Assembly (NCBI RefSeq): GCF_001657485.1
Contig: NZ_LXFU01000038.1
Location: 52,442 to 116,441 of the forward strand
Direction: 5' to 3'
Source of the DNA: Rhizobium sp. WYCCWR10014
Lineage (GTDB): Bacteria; Pseudomonadota; Alphaproteobacteria; Rhizobiales; Rhizobiaceae
DNA: 64,000 nt
Shown here: positions 1-8,936 of the stretch, piece by piece
Numbering within the stretch: position 1 is the first letter of the stretch
Layout: the number at the start of each line of letters is the position of its first letter
Program-made: the position numbers and the translations under genes
Notes under the pieces: generated by a model
What the model saw: only the letters and a program-made list of their open reading frames with translations
The model's database searches: none
What the model was told of the DNA's origin: nothing

Positions 1-81
1 TAGGGGTTAAAGGCGTCTGCCGCACCATTTCGCCAAGCGTCTGATCTGGCGGGACGTGTGTGAATAAAGCGGGTGGCGGAA

Positions 82-103
82 CGCGGCGCCAAGAGGCGCC
101 GCG
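82..103 (-). terminator. Hairpin just downstream of the porin gene
   Basis: A perfect 9-bp inverted repeat (arms CGCGGCGCC and GGCGCCGCG, 4-nt loop) lies 11 nt beyond the porin stop codon on the minus strand. There is no long T-run after it, so it is either a weak intrinsic terminator or an mRNA 3' stabilising hairpin. Confidence 0.6.
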
Positions 104-113
104 ACTCTCGATT

Positions 114-896
114 CTAGAACTTGTAATTGAGGCCAACACGGAACAGATGGCCGTCGTTGTTGAATTTGGAATCGTATCCGCCGGCAACGCCTGTGCCCGG
201 AATGGCCTGAACGTTCAGTTTTTCCTCTCCGAGATCATAGTAGAGATATTCAGACTTCAACGAGATCTTGCTTGTAACCGCATATTCAACACCTGCGCCG
301 ACGGCGTAGCCGACATTCGTTCCGGTCTTCTCACCAGTGAACTGTCGAACGCCGTTGGGGGCGAACATGTCCACACTCATCGTGCTCCTGCCGTAGGCGA
401 GGCCCGCAGTGCCGTAGAACAAGGCGCGATCGAGCGCATAGCCCAGGCGGCCTCGCACGGTACCGAGATAGTCGAGCTCGGAGCGGAAGACGTTACCTTG
501 AGCAAGTCCTGTATTGATCTGCGGCGTCACGATGTTTCGATCGTCATCGAGGTCGGTGAAAGAAATATCGGCTTCCAGGCCGTAGACGAACGAGCCGGCT
601 TGCCAATTATAGCCGATCTGACCTCCGCCAAGGATGCCGTTCCGGTCCAGGTCCACCGACCCCGGGCGCGCACCGGTTGCGATGTTTGCAATATTCGGCC
701 CGAGTTGTCCTTCGGAGGAAATGTCTCCATCACCGCCAAAGCCATAACCTGCATTGGCGCCGACATAAAAACCGCTCCAGGAGAAGGTGTCAGGCGCTTC
801 GGACGCCGGAGCCGCTTCAAAAGGGTCTGCAGCGATTGCCAGGGAAGAAGCGGCCAAGATGACGGCCAACGTCAGACTTACAGTTTTGTAACGCAT
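114..896 (-). CDS. Omp25/Omp31-like outer-membrane beta-barrel protein
   Basis: This is a 260-residue outer-membrane protein of the small rhizobial/Brucella Omp25-type porin family. I chose the internal ATG at 896 because it gives a clean Sec signal peptide (MRYKTVSLTLAVILAASSLA, then IAADP); the longer frame to 944 would bury it. The mature N-terminus carries the family motif FSWSGFYVGANAGYGFGG, the middle alternates hydrophobic and polar strands, and the C-terminus HLFRVGLNYKF ends in the aromatic residue needed for barrel assembly. It acts as a structural or diffusion barrel in the outer membrane; the substrate cannot be told. It stands alone, followed by a hairpin. Confidence 0.88.
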   Translation of the reverse strand: MRYKTVSLTLAVILAASSLAIAADPFEAAPASEAPDTFSWSGFYVGANAGYGFGGDGDISSEGQLGPNIANIATGARPGSVDLDRNGILGGGQIGYNWQAGSFVYGLEADISFTDLDDDRNIVTPQINTGLAQGNVFRSELDYLGTVRGRLGYALDRALFYGTAGLAYGRSTMSVDMFAPNGVRQFTGEKTGTNVGYAVGAGVEYAVTSKISLKSEYLYYDLGEEKLNVQAIPGTGVAGGYDSKFNNDGHLFRVGLNYKF

Positions 897-1475
897 TGCA
901 ATGATCCAATCTTCTAATCTGAATCGAGGGAAACCGGCTCGCACCTCTGCAGCCGTTGAAAATCAGCCTCGCATGCCATCGGATTGATCGGCATTTCGGC
1001 CGCAATTCACTTTCCATCCTCACCTAGCTTGATGAAGACGGTCGATTGTTGAGCGAGGCGCGTGATCTGTTGGTTTCGGGAAGATGCCGAAACAGCTTGA
1101 TTTGTAACAATGTGCCGCGGCTAGTTGTTACAGCTCGATTGCCGCCGAGCGAAAGCGCTTTCACGCGAGCACTTCACCGAAGTCGCGCCGGTTTGGTACG
1201 GACAGCGATGCCACGAGACAGCAGCACATCGCTCGGCAAAGCTACAAATCTGAATGTTAACAGGCCTGGCCTTAGGTCGCTACTCGGATGGCGGCGTACC
1301 GAACCGATGCGCATACATGCGGTTCTCTTGCATCATGGGCAAAGATCCAGCGCCGTTACAAATCAAACGGCCCGCGCAGATACAGCAATCGTCAAGCAAC
1401 GTTCGACCTCGACTGATTTCCCAGTGAGCGCTCAAAAATGAGCAAGCTTGCAATTTATTCGAGGAGAGAGACAGC
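897..1475. other. Intergenic stretch with no supported gene
   Basis: About 580 nt between the divergently placed porin and the next small ORF. An open frame at 1046-1441 exists but has no ribosome binding site and reads as arginine/serine-rich low-quality sequence. The porin promoter must lie at its left edge; no convincing -35/-10 pair was seen. Confidence 0.5.
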
Positions 1476-1823
1476 ATGACAAGGCCTTTTTCCGGATCCC
1501 TCGCCAAAGACAGGCTGCAGATTTCATCCGACGAACTCGAAGAAGCATTGTTCCACGAACTGCGCCTTCCAGCCGCTGCAGGCAACCACGACGAGAACTC
1601 CGCTGATTCAGGAACGAACTGCGTCCCGGAGAGACAATTCCAGGGAGGTCAGCAGAACGGCAGTTCAATAGATTCGCAGCAAAAAGAGGACAGGCAGGGA
1701 CTGCTGCTCGAATGCGTCGCAGCCGCCTTCCTATTCTGCGTCGTCGTCGTCTTCTACTACAGTTTGCTTTTAGTTATAGAAGAAGCGTTGCCGTTTCCAA
1801 TTATTCATAAGTTGCAATTCTGA
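1476..1823 (+). CDS. Hypothetical protein with one C-terminal membrane segment
   Basis: A 115-residue ORF that I do not recognise. Support comes from a good ribosome binding site (GAGGAGAGAG, 5 nt before the ATG) and from its organisation. There is a polar N-terminal 75 residues rich in Glu, Gln and Ser, then one strongly hydrophobic stretch at about residues 79-103, then a short tail. That is the architecture of a single-pass membrane protein with its N-terminal domain on one side. No neighbours on the same strand suggest a role. Confidence 0.45.
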   Translation: MTRPFSGSLAKDRLQISSDELEEALFHELRLPAAAGNHDENSADSGTNCVPERQFQGGQQNGSSIDSQQKEDRQGLLLECVAAAFLFCVVVVFYYSLLLVIEEALPFPIIHKLQF

Positions 1824-2318
1824 CGACAGGTGGGACAAACGGGAGGTAGTATCCTCCGAACTGGGTGATGCGCACTTTCGGCAATGGTGGGCAGGTCGCG
1901 CTCGAGAACTGTCGCTTCTCTTTTTACCGCAGCCATGGAATGCTGGCTGGGCAAGGCCTCGTCAGGAACGTGAAGAAGCTGCAGTGTGTTAAAAGACAGG
2001 CTCGGCGCTCGAAGACGTGATGGCAGCACGCGACTCGGGTCAGGAGCATCAGAAGGACCACCCGCGCATGGGAGGGTCCTTCTTTGCGCACCTGTTTTGG
2101 TGCGGACGTGGCGGGTGAAACGAGTTCACAGTCTTCCACGGGCAGTGCCGAAATTGATTTGCCGAAGGGTAGGGTAAGACAAGGCGGCACCAAGCAATCG
2201 GCCGCCCCAGGTCAGTCCGGCAGGTCGCTCCTGTTGCTTCGCCGAACCCACAGCTTGTCGGAACCAAAAGGATTGCGATCGTAGAGAAGCCTGAGACCGG
2301 CAAACCGACGAATTGACT
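1824..2318. other. Intergenic stretch, nothing recognised
   Basis: About 500 nt. Several short overlapping open frames occur on both strands, but none has a ribosome binding site or a recognisable protein pattern. Confidence 0.5.
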
Positions 2319-3413
2319 TCAATAATTGGTTTTTAAGTTGACCCAGAGCCGGTTGAGAAGCCTTTGCTGATGTGCATTGTAAGGCGAGATTGAAAATAGC
2401 TTCGCCATCGTTTTTTCAGGCGGATATACTGCCGGATTGCCGGTAATGATTTCGTCGATCAACTTTTGAGAGGCTAGATTCCCATTAGCGTATTGAACAT
2501 AGTTTGACGCCTTGGCAATCACATCCGGCCGCATGAGATAATTGATGAAGGCATGGGCTTCATCGACATTCTTCGCATCCCCCGGAATGGCGAGATTGTC
2601 AAACCACACATATGCCCCTTCCTTCGGGACAACGAGTTCGATTTTTACCCCGTTCTTCGCTTCAGTCGCGCGAGCCTTGGCCTGAAGGATATCGCCGGAC
2701 CAGCCGACCGCAAGGCAGATGTCCCCGTTGGCTAGGTCGTTGATATAGGCCGAGGAGTTAAAGGTGCGAACGTAAGGGCGGCTCTTGCGGTACAAATCCG
2801 CCGCAGCCTTCAGGTCGGCAACCAGTTTGCTGTCAGGATCCTTTTCAAGGTAGTTCATCGCAAGCGCGATGGTCTCATCAGGTGCATCCAATATGTTGAC
2901 GCCGCAGTCCTTCAGTTTTGAAAGGTATTCCGGCTTGAATATGATGTCCCAGCTGTCGATGGGCGTGTCTCCAAGCGCAATCCTAATCTTGTCGACATTG
3001 TATCCGATGCTGGTGGTACCCCACATATAGTTGACCGCGTACTGATTGCCGGGATCATATTTTGCAAGACGAGCGGTAATCTCCGGCCAGAGGTTAGCGA
3101 GATTAGGAAGTTTGCTCTTGTCCAACTTTTGAAGAGCACCGGCAGCAATCTGTCGGGCCAGGAATGGTCCACCAGGGACAACCACGTCGTAGCCTGAACC
3201 ACCTGCAAGAAGCTTTGTTTCCAGAAGACCATTATCATTGAAAACGTCATAGACCACGGTGATCCCCGTTTCCTGGGTAAATTCATCCAAGATGGCCGGA
3301 TCAATATAGTCTGACCAGTTGTACACGTGGACAACTCTATCATTTGCCATCGATTGAGGTGCTAAACCGAAGGCGACAATTAAGCTGGCTGCGATATGGG
3401 TTGTGACTTTCAT
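2319..3413 (-). CDS. PotF/PotD-like polyamine-type ABC substrate-binding protein (orphan)
   Basis: A 364-residue periplasmic binding protein of the spermidine/putrescine family. The ATG at 3413 is preferred over the upstream frame because it begins a Sec signal (MKVTTHIAASLIVAFGLAP, cleavage near SMA-ND). The mature protein opens with VVHVYNWSDYIDP, the PotF/PotD hallmark, and contains YAVNYMWGTTSIGYN and CLAVGWSGD, both typical ligand-cleft segments. Length matches PotF (about 370). No permease or ATPase gene adjoins it, so it must work with a transporter encoded elsewhere or be a leftover. A second member of the family, with its transporter, is at 49245. Confidence 0.85.
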   Translation of the reverse strand: MKVTTHIAASLIVAFGLAPQSMANDRVVHVYNWSDYIDPAILDEFTQETGITVVYDVFNDNGLLETKLLAGGSGYDVVVPGGPFLARQIAAGALQKLDKSKLPNLANLWPEITARLAKYDPGNQYAVNYMWGTTSIGYNVDKIRIALGDTPIDSWDIIFKPEYLSKLKDCGVNILDAPDETIALAMNYLEKDPDSKLVADLKAAADLYRKSRPYVRTFNSSAYINDLANGDICLAVGWSGDILQAKARATEAKNGVKIELVVPKEGAYVWFDNLAIPGDAKNVDEAHAFINYLMRPDVIAKASNYVQYANGNLASQKLIDEIITGNPAVYPPEKTMAKLFSISPYNAHQQRLLNRLWVNLKTNY

Positions 3414-3672
3414 GCATACTCCGCTAAAACGTTGATGGAAGGCAGATTCGAATCCCTTGCTAGCAATCCTCAGCCTGTCCGCGGGTCGTTTCTGAATGAT
3501 GTGAAAGCAGCGCCAAGCAGTTTCATTTGCAGCAAGGCTCGCAGCCGGCTGCGGCTGCTCTAAGACGCGATCGCACAACATCGCTTGCGGCAATGAACGG
3601 GAATGCGCGCTGCATTCTGCTGCCAGAAAAGGTTCTGCATGGTGTCGAACGCACGCAGATAGCCCGGGAGCG

Positions 3673-3993
3673 TCAATACCCTTTGTCAGGTGGACCTTGA
3701 ATCTCCTTTGATGATGCTCTCGCGCGTGCGAACGGTCGCCATCTTCGGATCCAGTTCAGAACGGACGTCATCGTGCCATGGCGGTTTGGTTCATCGCAGC
3801 TTTCGTTCAAGATGCGCTGCTGCTCCGTTAAACTTTCAGGCGTGACATGCCAGGCGAGACCGAAAAGTGCAAAGCCTCGCGCATAGCTATTTTCGGCTGG
3901 CAGCGGGCTTGGAGGTTGGTCATCTGACGGCCAGACGAGTTTTAGCTGCGGCGGTCTCTTGTTTGTTGTTGTTCGACGCTGATTTTCGCACAT
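3673..3993 (-). CDS. Hypothetical protein (weak call)
   Basis: A 106-residue frame not recognised as any family. The internal ATG at 3993 has a plausible GGAG 7 nt upstream, which is the main reason to list it. The protein is proline- and arginine-rich with no membrane segment. It sits in a 700-nt stretch otherwise free of genes and could be spurious. Confidence 0.25.
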   Translation of the reverse strand: MCENQRRTTTNKRPPQLKLVWPSDDQPPSPLPAENSYARGFALFGLAWHVTPESLTEQQRILNESCDEPNRHGTMTSVLNWIRRWRPFARARASSKEIQGPPDKGY

Positions 3994-4105
3994 GTGGGAA
4001 CTCCGAGGTCCCCAACCGTCTCCTAAGGATGTTTCAAGCCGGTCACAAAATTGGCTGAAAGCTTTCAGTTGCAACACGATCAGCACGCCAGGGGTATCTG
4101 CGCGA

Positions 4106-4327
4106 TCAAAACCAACCGATAATTTTGGGTCCTAGGGCCATGCCTTCTTTGGTTACAGGCTCAGCGATACGTTCGTCTCGTCCGGGTCGATAACCACACA
4201 TCGCAAGCTGGCGGGCGGCCTGAAACTCTTTGTCAGGAACGTTTAGACCGCTCGGAACCGGATCATCCCCACTCGAGCAATAGGCGCTTAATCCAGCACC
4301 GGAACTTGCAATTTCCACCTTAGTCAC
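4106..4327 (-). CDS. Small hypothetical protein (weak call)
   Basis: A 73-residue frame starting at GTG. The sequence is soluble and low in bias, with a plausible amphipathic stretch (DKEFQAARQLAMCGYRPGRDE). No clear ribosome binding site is present. It is listed only because the composition looks more protein-like than the surrounding frames. Confidence 0.25.
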   Translation of the reverse strand: MTKVEIASSGAGLSAYCSSGDDPVPSGLNVPDKEFQAARQLAMCGYRPGRDERIAEPVTKEGMALGPKIIGWF

Positions 4328-4446
4328 GGCAGACGGCGCTTACCTCGGCATGAGTTACATCTGATACGAAATGGCATGATTCTAACATGTCGATCAGAAG
4401 AAAAGGGGGGAGGATAAAACGACGATCAAGTAACGATGGACTTAAA

Positions 4447-5391
4447 ATGGACCAGTCCGAGACTCCTTGCGTGCGAGCCTTCTACCATTCGCTCTCCGGA
4501 GCGGTGCAGTACGTGGTTTCAGATCCTGCTACCAAGGAATGTGCGATTATCGACCCGGTCTTGGATTTCGATATTGAATCTGGTCGCTTTCACACTGGCA
4601 ATGTCGAGGTTCTTCTTGACTATATCTGCGCCAACCGGCTTCGGACGCGATGGATCTTGGACACACATCCTCATGCGGACCACGTTAGCGCAAGTGGCTA
4701 TCTGAGCCAGGTGACCAAGGCTCCAACAGGCATTGGCAAAAGCGTGCTGAAAATGCAGCGTCTCTGGAACGACATCTTCAACATTGGCACTCTTCGAACA
4801 GATGGCTCTCAATGGGATCGATTGCTTGATCATGGCGATACGATCAACATCGGCGGACTTGCACTCACGGCGGCTGCCGCGGCAGGCCATTCTTTGGGCT
4901 CGGTCAGCTATCTTATTGGCGATGCTGCATTCATCCATGACACGCTGATGATGCCGGATAGCGGTACGGCGCGCTGCGATCTTCCGGGTGGCAACCCCAA
5001 CGTGCTTTGGCATACGATCCAGGCGATCCTGAGGCTTCCGCAAGACACCAGGCTATTCATTGGACACGACAACCGTCCAAACGGTCGCAAAGCTCGATGG
5101 GAAACATCTGTAAGAGCACAAGCAGAAACGAATATCGATCTAGTGGGGAAGGATCTGACGTCGTTTGTGGCCCTGAGGAATCAGAGAGACAAGCAATTGC
5201 TGTTGCCGCGCCTCATGCTGGCTGCTCTCCAGATCAACCTAAATGGAGGGCGCTTGCCTTTCACCGACCGAATATTCGACGGCTATCCAGGCGTCGGCCC
5301 AGGGGTCAATCAACGACCTGCCGTTGGCCGTGCTCTCGATATGCCTCGATATTGGCAAGCCAGAAACGCCTCGGCGGGAATGGAAAAGTGA
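4447..5391 (+). CDS. MBL-fold metallo-hydrolase, persulfide-dioxygenase (Blh/ETHE1)-like
   Basis: A 314-residue metallo-beta-lactamase-fold protein. The start at 4447 is chosen by alignment with the paralogue at 7576-8433, which begins the same number of residues before the shared GAVQY/GSVQY block; a longer start at 4387 cannot be excluded. Metal-site motifs are THPHADH (first His cluster), GHSLGS, HDTLMMPD and GHDN. This subfamily oxidises glutathione persulfide to sulfite or acts with a rhodanese in sulfide detoxification. The last about 40 residues, after the family motif QINLNGGRLP, do not resemble the usual tail and may be the product of a late frameshift. The stop is followed by about 260 nt without a gene. 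Confidence 0.75.
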   Translation: MDQSETPCVRAFYHSLSGAVQYVVSDPATKECAIIDPVLDFDIESGRFHTGNVEVLLDYICANRLRTRWILDTHPHADHVSASGYLSQVTKAPTGIGKSVLKMQRLWNDIFNIGTLRTDGSQWDRLLDHGDTINIGGLALTAAAAAGHSLGSVSYLIGDAAFIHDTLMMPDSGTARCDLPGGNPNVLWHTIQAILRLPQDTRLFIGHDNRPNGRKARWETSVRAQAETNIDLVGKDLTSFVALRNQRDKQLLLPRLMLAALQINLNGGRLPFTDRIFDGYPGVGPGVNQRPAVGRALDMPRYWQARNASAGMEK

Positions 5392-5656
5392 TCCTGCTGA
5401 TGCCTTCGCGGGCTGCATGAGTTAGGCTCACACGGGTGTCCTAGCCATACCATGATTGCTTGATTGTACCTGCAGCAGCGCAAAACACCGATGGCTATGC
5501 GGGTCAGCTCCTGCCGAGAAATGCCATTTGAGACATTGGAACAAAACGGAATCGTACTTGGAACATCGTCCGTCATGCGATCTGAACGCTGCCTGACTCA
5601 TCCCGCGAGCGAGATGACGGTGCACAGTCTCCCACAGGCTATCTATCAGCTCTAAA

Positions 5657-5902
5657 ATGAAAAAACACCCACATCGCAATCAAGGCGCCGAGGCATCCGT
5701 CATCAAACCTGTAACATCAAGATTTGTCCAGCTATCAGATCTTCACGAACGCTGGACCGTGTGGGACCGTGATGCCCGAATGCCAGCAGTTTTTGGTCGT
5801 GAGGCATGCATTGGCTTAAGCAGGAAAGCAGCCGACGAAATGTGCAAAATCCTCATTGAAGTCCATGGCGCTTCCATCCCGTGGACGTGGGAGAAGACAT
5901 GA
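5657..5902 (+). CDS. Small protein of an Rhizobium-type W-x-V-x-D family
   Basis: An 81-residue protein of unknown function. Its core RWTVWDRDARMPAVFGRE, then GLSRKAADEMCKIL, matches the pattern of the small gene at 16269 (RWMVWDDHHEAPATFGGE, then GLHHEAAARLADIL) and, more loosely, that at 32851. The conserved plan is a Trp-hydrophobic-Trp/Leu-Asp strand, a Pro-Ala turn, a Gly, and an amphipathic helix with A-A spacing. No signal peptide or membrane segment is present. It precedes glnII by 174 nt on the same strand, but I see no evidence that they are co-transcribed. Confidence 0.55.
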   Translation: MKKHPHRNQGAEASVIKPVTSRFVQLSDLHERWTVWDRDARMPAVFGREACIGLSRKAADEMCKILIEVHGASIPWTWEKT

Positions 5903-6076
5903 AGCTGTCAAGAGAACGTTGCAGACTTGCCCCCCATCGCGTTGTCCGACGTGAGCGCTCCCGCGGATTTGCTTCGACAATATTACAATAGCAAGCAGAA
6001 TTCCCCATAATAAAATCGAATTGCAACCTGATTCATGCATGCGTCGTCTCGCTTGTGTTCAATTACGAGGAAGACG

Positions 6077-7111
6077 ATGACTAAGTATAAGCTCGAGTAC
6101 ATTTGGCTCGATGGGTACACTCCGGTACCGAACCTGCGTGGCAAGACGCAGATCAAGGAATTCGATGCATTCCCGACGCTGGAACAGCTTCCGCTCTGGG
6201 GCTTTGACGGCTCCTCGACCCAGCAGGCTGAAGGCCGCAGCTCCGATTGCGTGCTGAAGCCGGTCGCCATCTATCCCGACCCGGCCCGTACCAACGGCGC
6301 TCTCGTCATGTGCGAGGTCATGATGCCGGATGGCGTCACGCCGCACGCATCGAATGCCCGCGCCACCATCCTCGACGACGAAGACGCCTGGTTCGGCTTC
6401 GAGCAGGAATATTTCTTCTACCAGAACGGCCGTCCGCTCGGCTTCCCTGAGCAGGGCTACCCCGCTCCGCAGGGTCCGTACTACACCGGCGTCGGCTATT
6501 CCAACGTCGGCGACGTTGCCCGCGAAATCGTCGAAGAACATCTCGACCTCTGCCTCGCTGCCGGCATCAATCACGAAGGCATCAATGCCGAAGTGGCCAA
6601 GGGCCAGTGGGAATTCCAGATTTTCGGCAAGGGCTCCAAGAGGGCGGCCGACCAGATCTGGATGGCACGCTACCTCTTGCAGCGCCTGACTGAAAAGTAC
6701 GGCATCGACATCGAGTATCACTGCAAGCCGCTCGGCGACACCGACTGGAACGGCTCGGGCATGCATTGCAACTTCTCGACCAAGTACATGCGCGAAGTCG
6801 GCGGCAAGGCCTATTTCGAAGCGCTGATGGCGCAGTTCGAAAAGAACCTGATGGACCACATCGACGTCTACGGTCCTGGCAACGACAAGCGCCTGACCGG
6901 TAAGCACGAAACGGCTCCGTGGAACAATTTCTCCTACGGCGTTGCCGACCGTGGTGCTTCGATCCGCGTTCCGCACTCCTTCGTCAAGAACGACTACAAG
7001 GGTTATCTGGAAGATCGTCGCCCGAACTCGCAGGGCGACCCCTACCAGATCGCTTCGCAGGTTCTGAAGACGATTTCGGAAGTTCCGCTTCTCAACAGGC
7101 AGGCCGGATGA
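6077..7111 (+). CDS. glnII: Glutamine synthetase type II (eukaryote-like)
   Basis: A 344-residue GSII, the octameric, eukaryote-like enzyme that rhizobia carry beside GlnA. It makes glutamine from glutamate, ammonia and ATP in the cytosol. The start at 6077 follows GAGGAAG by 5 nt and gives the canonical N-terminus MTKYKLEYIWLDGY. Active-site and nucleotide-binding blocks are intact: LPLWGFDGSSTQQA, AWFGFEQEYFF, GPYYTGVG, AKGQWEFQIFG, NGSGMHCNFSTK, and GKHETAPWNNFSYGVADRGASIRVP (split here by the line of the fold). Codons are strongly C/G-ending, unlike the decayed surroundings, suggesting selection for high expression or a recent arrival. No -24/-12 sigma-54 promoter was found upstream, although glnII genes are usually NtrC controlled. 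Confidence 0.96.
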   Translation: MTKYKLEYIWLDGYTPVPNLRGKTQIKEFDAFPTLEQLPLWGFDGSSTQQAEGRSSDCVLKPVAIYPDPARTNGALVMCEVMMPDGVTPHASNARATILDDEDAWFGFEQEYFFYQNGRPLGFPEQGYPAPQGPYYTGVGYSNVGDVAREIVEEHLDLCLAAGINHEGINAEVAKGQWEFQIFGKGSKRAADQIWMARYLLQRLTEKYGIDIEYHCKPLGDTDWNGSGMHCNFSTKYMREVGGKAYFEALMAQFEKNLMDHIDVYGPGNDKRLTGKHETAPWNNFSYGVADRGASIRVPHSFVKNDYKGYLEDRRPNSQGDPYQIASQVLKTISEVPLLNRQAG

Positions 7112-7575
7112 CGTGAAAAACTGAACGCACCGATTGCCTGCTTCAAGCCAGGTGTCGGCAATTGGCTGCAATCCAGCAACGCCCGCGGCGCAAGCGGCAG
7201 ATTGCCCATGAAATGCCATGGCCAATCTGTCGCATGGAGGTGACTTTGGCCCACGGCTTGCACGTCCCCCTTGTTCGATTGTCGTGCATACTTCGAGACA
7301 GCTTTCGGATGAATATTCACCGCAGCAAGATCATTGCGGCGAGGAGATAGATGAATCCTTTGAAATGGATTGCTCTGCGGTCGTATCGAGTGGCGAAGCG
7401 TCGGAAGTGCTTCATAAGTTTTTCCGAGCCGCACACCGAGGATCTGCCCAGTATCGAGCTTGCACCGCGCAGATTGCGCAATCGCTATTCCGAAAACGCG
7501 CTTGAAGCCTGCTCACGCGGTCCATACGATCATCCTAATTTCCAGCGGCAAACCTTGCCTGGCCTCGGTGAGCGT
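7112..7575. other. Region downstream of glnII; one weak small ORF
   Basis: About 460 nt between glnII and the convergent MBL gene. The only candidate is an ATG at 7351 preceded by GAGGAG, encoding 91 unrecognised residues that would overlap the 3' end of the MBL gene on the other strand. I regard it as unproven. No clear terminator hairpin with a T-run was seen after glnII. Confidence 0.4.
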
Positions 7576-8433
7576 TTAGAGATGCGTGTAATCAACCGGC
7601 ACCTTCAAAAACCGCCTCCCATCTAGCGCTTTCAGCGGGGGCCGGCCACCGTTCAGGTTGACCTGCAGTGCGAGTAGCATAAGGTCGGGAAGCGGCAATG
7701 TGGCGTCTCTCGATTGACGCCATGCGACGAAATCTACCGCAGAGCGCCCCGCTAAGTGGATATTTTCCCGCTGCTCGTCGATCGAGCATTCCCAGGCAGC
7801 AGTTCGACCTTGCGGCGGATAGTCATGCCCGACCATTAATCGCACCTGTTTGGGAAGCGCTACGATGGCGGAGATCGTCTGCCAGAGTTCTTCGGCGCTT
7901 CCTCCTGGAAAGTCGGCTCGAGCTGTCCCGACGTCCGGCAAGAAAACGGTATCGTTTACGAACGCTACGTCTTCATTGTACAGAATGATCGATGCGAGTG
8001 TATGCCCTGGTGCATAGGCCACCGCGAGGTCGACACTGCCGATGGTAATCGTGTCACCATGTCGAAGCAACCGGTGCCATTGCCGTCCATCGACAGGCAG
8101 CTCCGGTAGATCATAGCGCTCCCGCCACATCTGCTGAACGATTGCCACTCGTTCGCCGATTGCCGTCGGCGAGCCAGTGCGGTCTGAAAGATACGCCGCC
8201 GCCGACATATGATCGGCATGCGGGTGGGTATCGACGATCAATTCCACTTTCAGCTCATGCCTCCCGACAAAGCGAAGCAGCTCGTCCGCGCTGGTGGCGC
8301 TGAATGTCGCCGAGCCTCTGTCGAAGTCGAGCACCGGATCGATGATGGCGCACGCACGGCTGGCAGGATCCCAGATGATGTACTGGACCGATCCTGTCGG
8401 TTGATGGAAAATGCCATGAACATTTGGTTGCAT
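7576..8433 (-). CDS. MBL-fold metallo-hydrolase, persulfide-dioxygenase-like (paralogue)
   Basis: A 285-residue paralogue of the protein at 4447. The ATG at 8433 has GGGAG upstream and gives the start MQPNVHGIFHQPTGSVQY. Metal ligands are all present: THPHADH, APGHTLAS, VNDTVFLPD and MVGHDYPPQGR; the C-terminus has the family tail (LQVNLNGGRPP, then RRFLKVPVDY). This copy therefore looks complete, while the other has an altered tail. The expected role is oxidation of glutathione persulfide or a related sulfane-sulfur substrate. It is convergent with the glnII side and has no rhodanese or BigR-type ArsR regulator next to it. Confidence 0.82.
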   Translation of the reverse strand: MQPNVHGIFHQPTGSVQYIIWDPASRACAIIDPVLDFDRGSATFSATSADELLRFVGRHELKVELIVDTHPHADHMSAAAYLSDRTGSPTAIGERVAIVQQMWRERYDLPELPVDGRQWHRLLRHGDTITIGSVDLAVAYAPGHTLASIILYNEDVAFVNDTVFLPDVGTARADFPGGSAEELWQTISAIVALPKQVRLMVGHDYPPQGRTAAWECSIDEQRENIHLAGRSAVDFVAWRQSRDATLPLPDLMLLALQVNLNGGRPPLKALDGRRFLKVPVDYTHL

Positions 8434-8936
8434 CGGACTCCCGCGCCTATGAGACATTGTTGATAATTGTGAACCGCCTCAGTCATCGTATCGATGTCGT
8501 CCGCCTCATCCGAAGAGTTTGAATTGTAGTCCGAGGGGTCGCCGCTTGCCGATGGCTGGCGCTTCGAGGCCTATAGGCAACCGGAGCTTGGCTTGTAGCG
8601 CTGAAATCGAGCTGTACTTCCACGGTTTGCCATTGACAACGACATTTGCGAACGAACCACCGCGGGAGTACTCCTTCGACAACCTCAATGTTTCTACATC
8701 GCCAAATTTATTGCAGTCGATATCACCCGTATTTCAAATATCCGCTGATCTATTACAGATATAGTTGAGAACTTTGCATGATCACAATGTAAATGTGAGA
8801 CCAGCCCAACGACAGCGGCAGACCGCCATCGGACCCTTGGCGGCCAACCTGCCACATAGTGACCGCCACTCAGTCATCAGGTGTTGGCGACATCGGCGAT
8901 AGGCGGGCGGCTTGCGCCGCCCCACAGAATTTCACG
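8434..8936. other. Intergenic stretch, nothing recognised
   Basis: About 500 nt. Short open frames at 8519-8764 (+) and 8506-8688 (-) overlap each other and have no family resemblance or ribosome binding site. Confidence 0.45.

Noticed and set aside
1046..1441. 131-codon plus-strand ORF
   Set aside because: No ribosome binding site, arginine/serine-rich text, no family resemblance, and overlapping minus-strand frames are equally open.
6000..6076. Sigma-54 promoter for glnII
   Set aside because: Expected for the family, but no GG-N10-GC arrangement with TGGCAC/TTGC-like flanks was found in the 170 nt upstream.
6059..7225. Minus-strand ORF of 388 codons opposite glnII
   Set aside because: Exact shadow of glnII; composition and lack of motifs rule it out.
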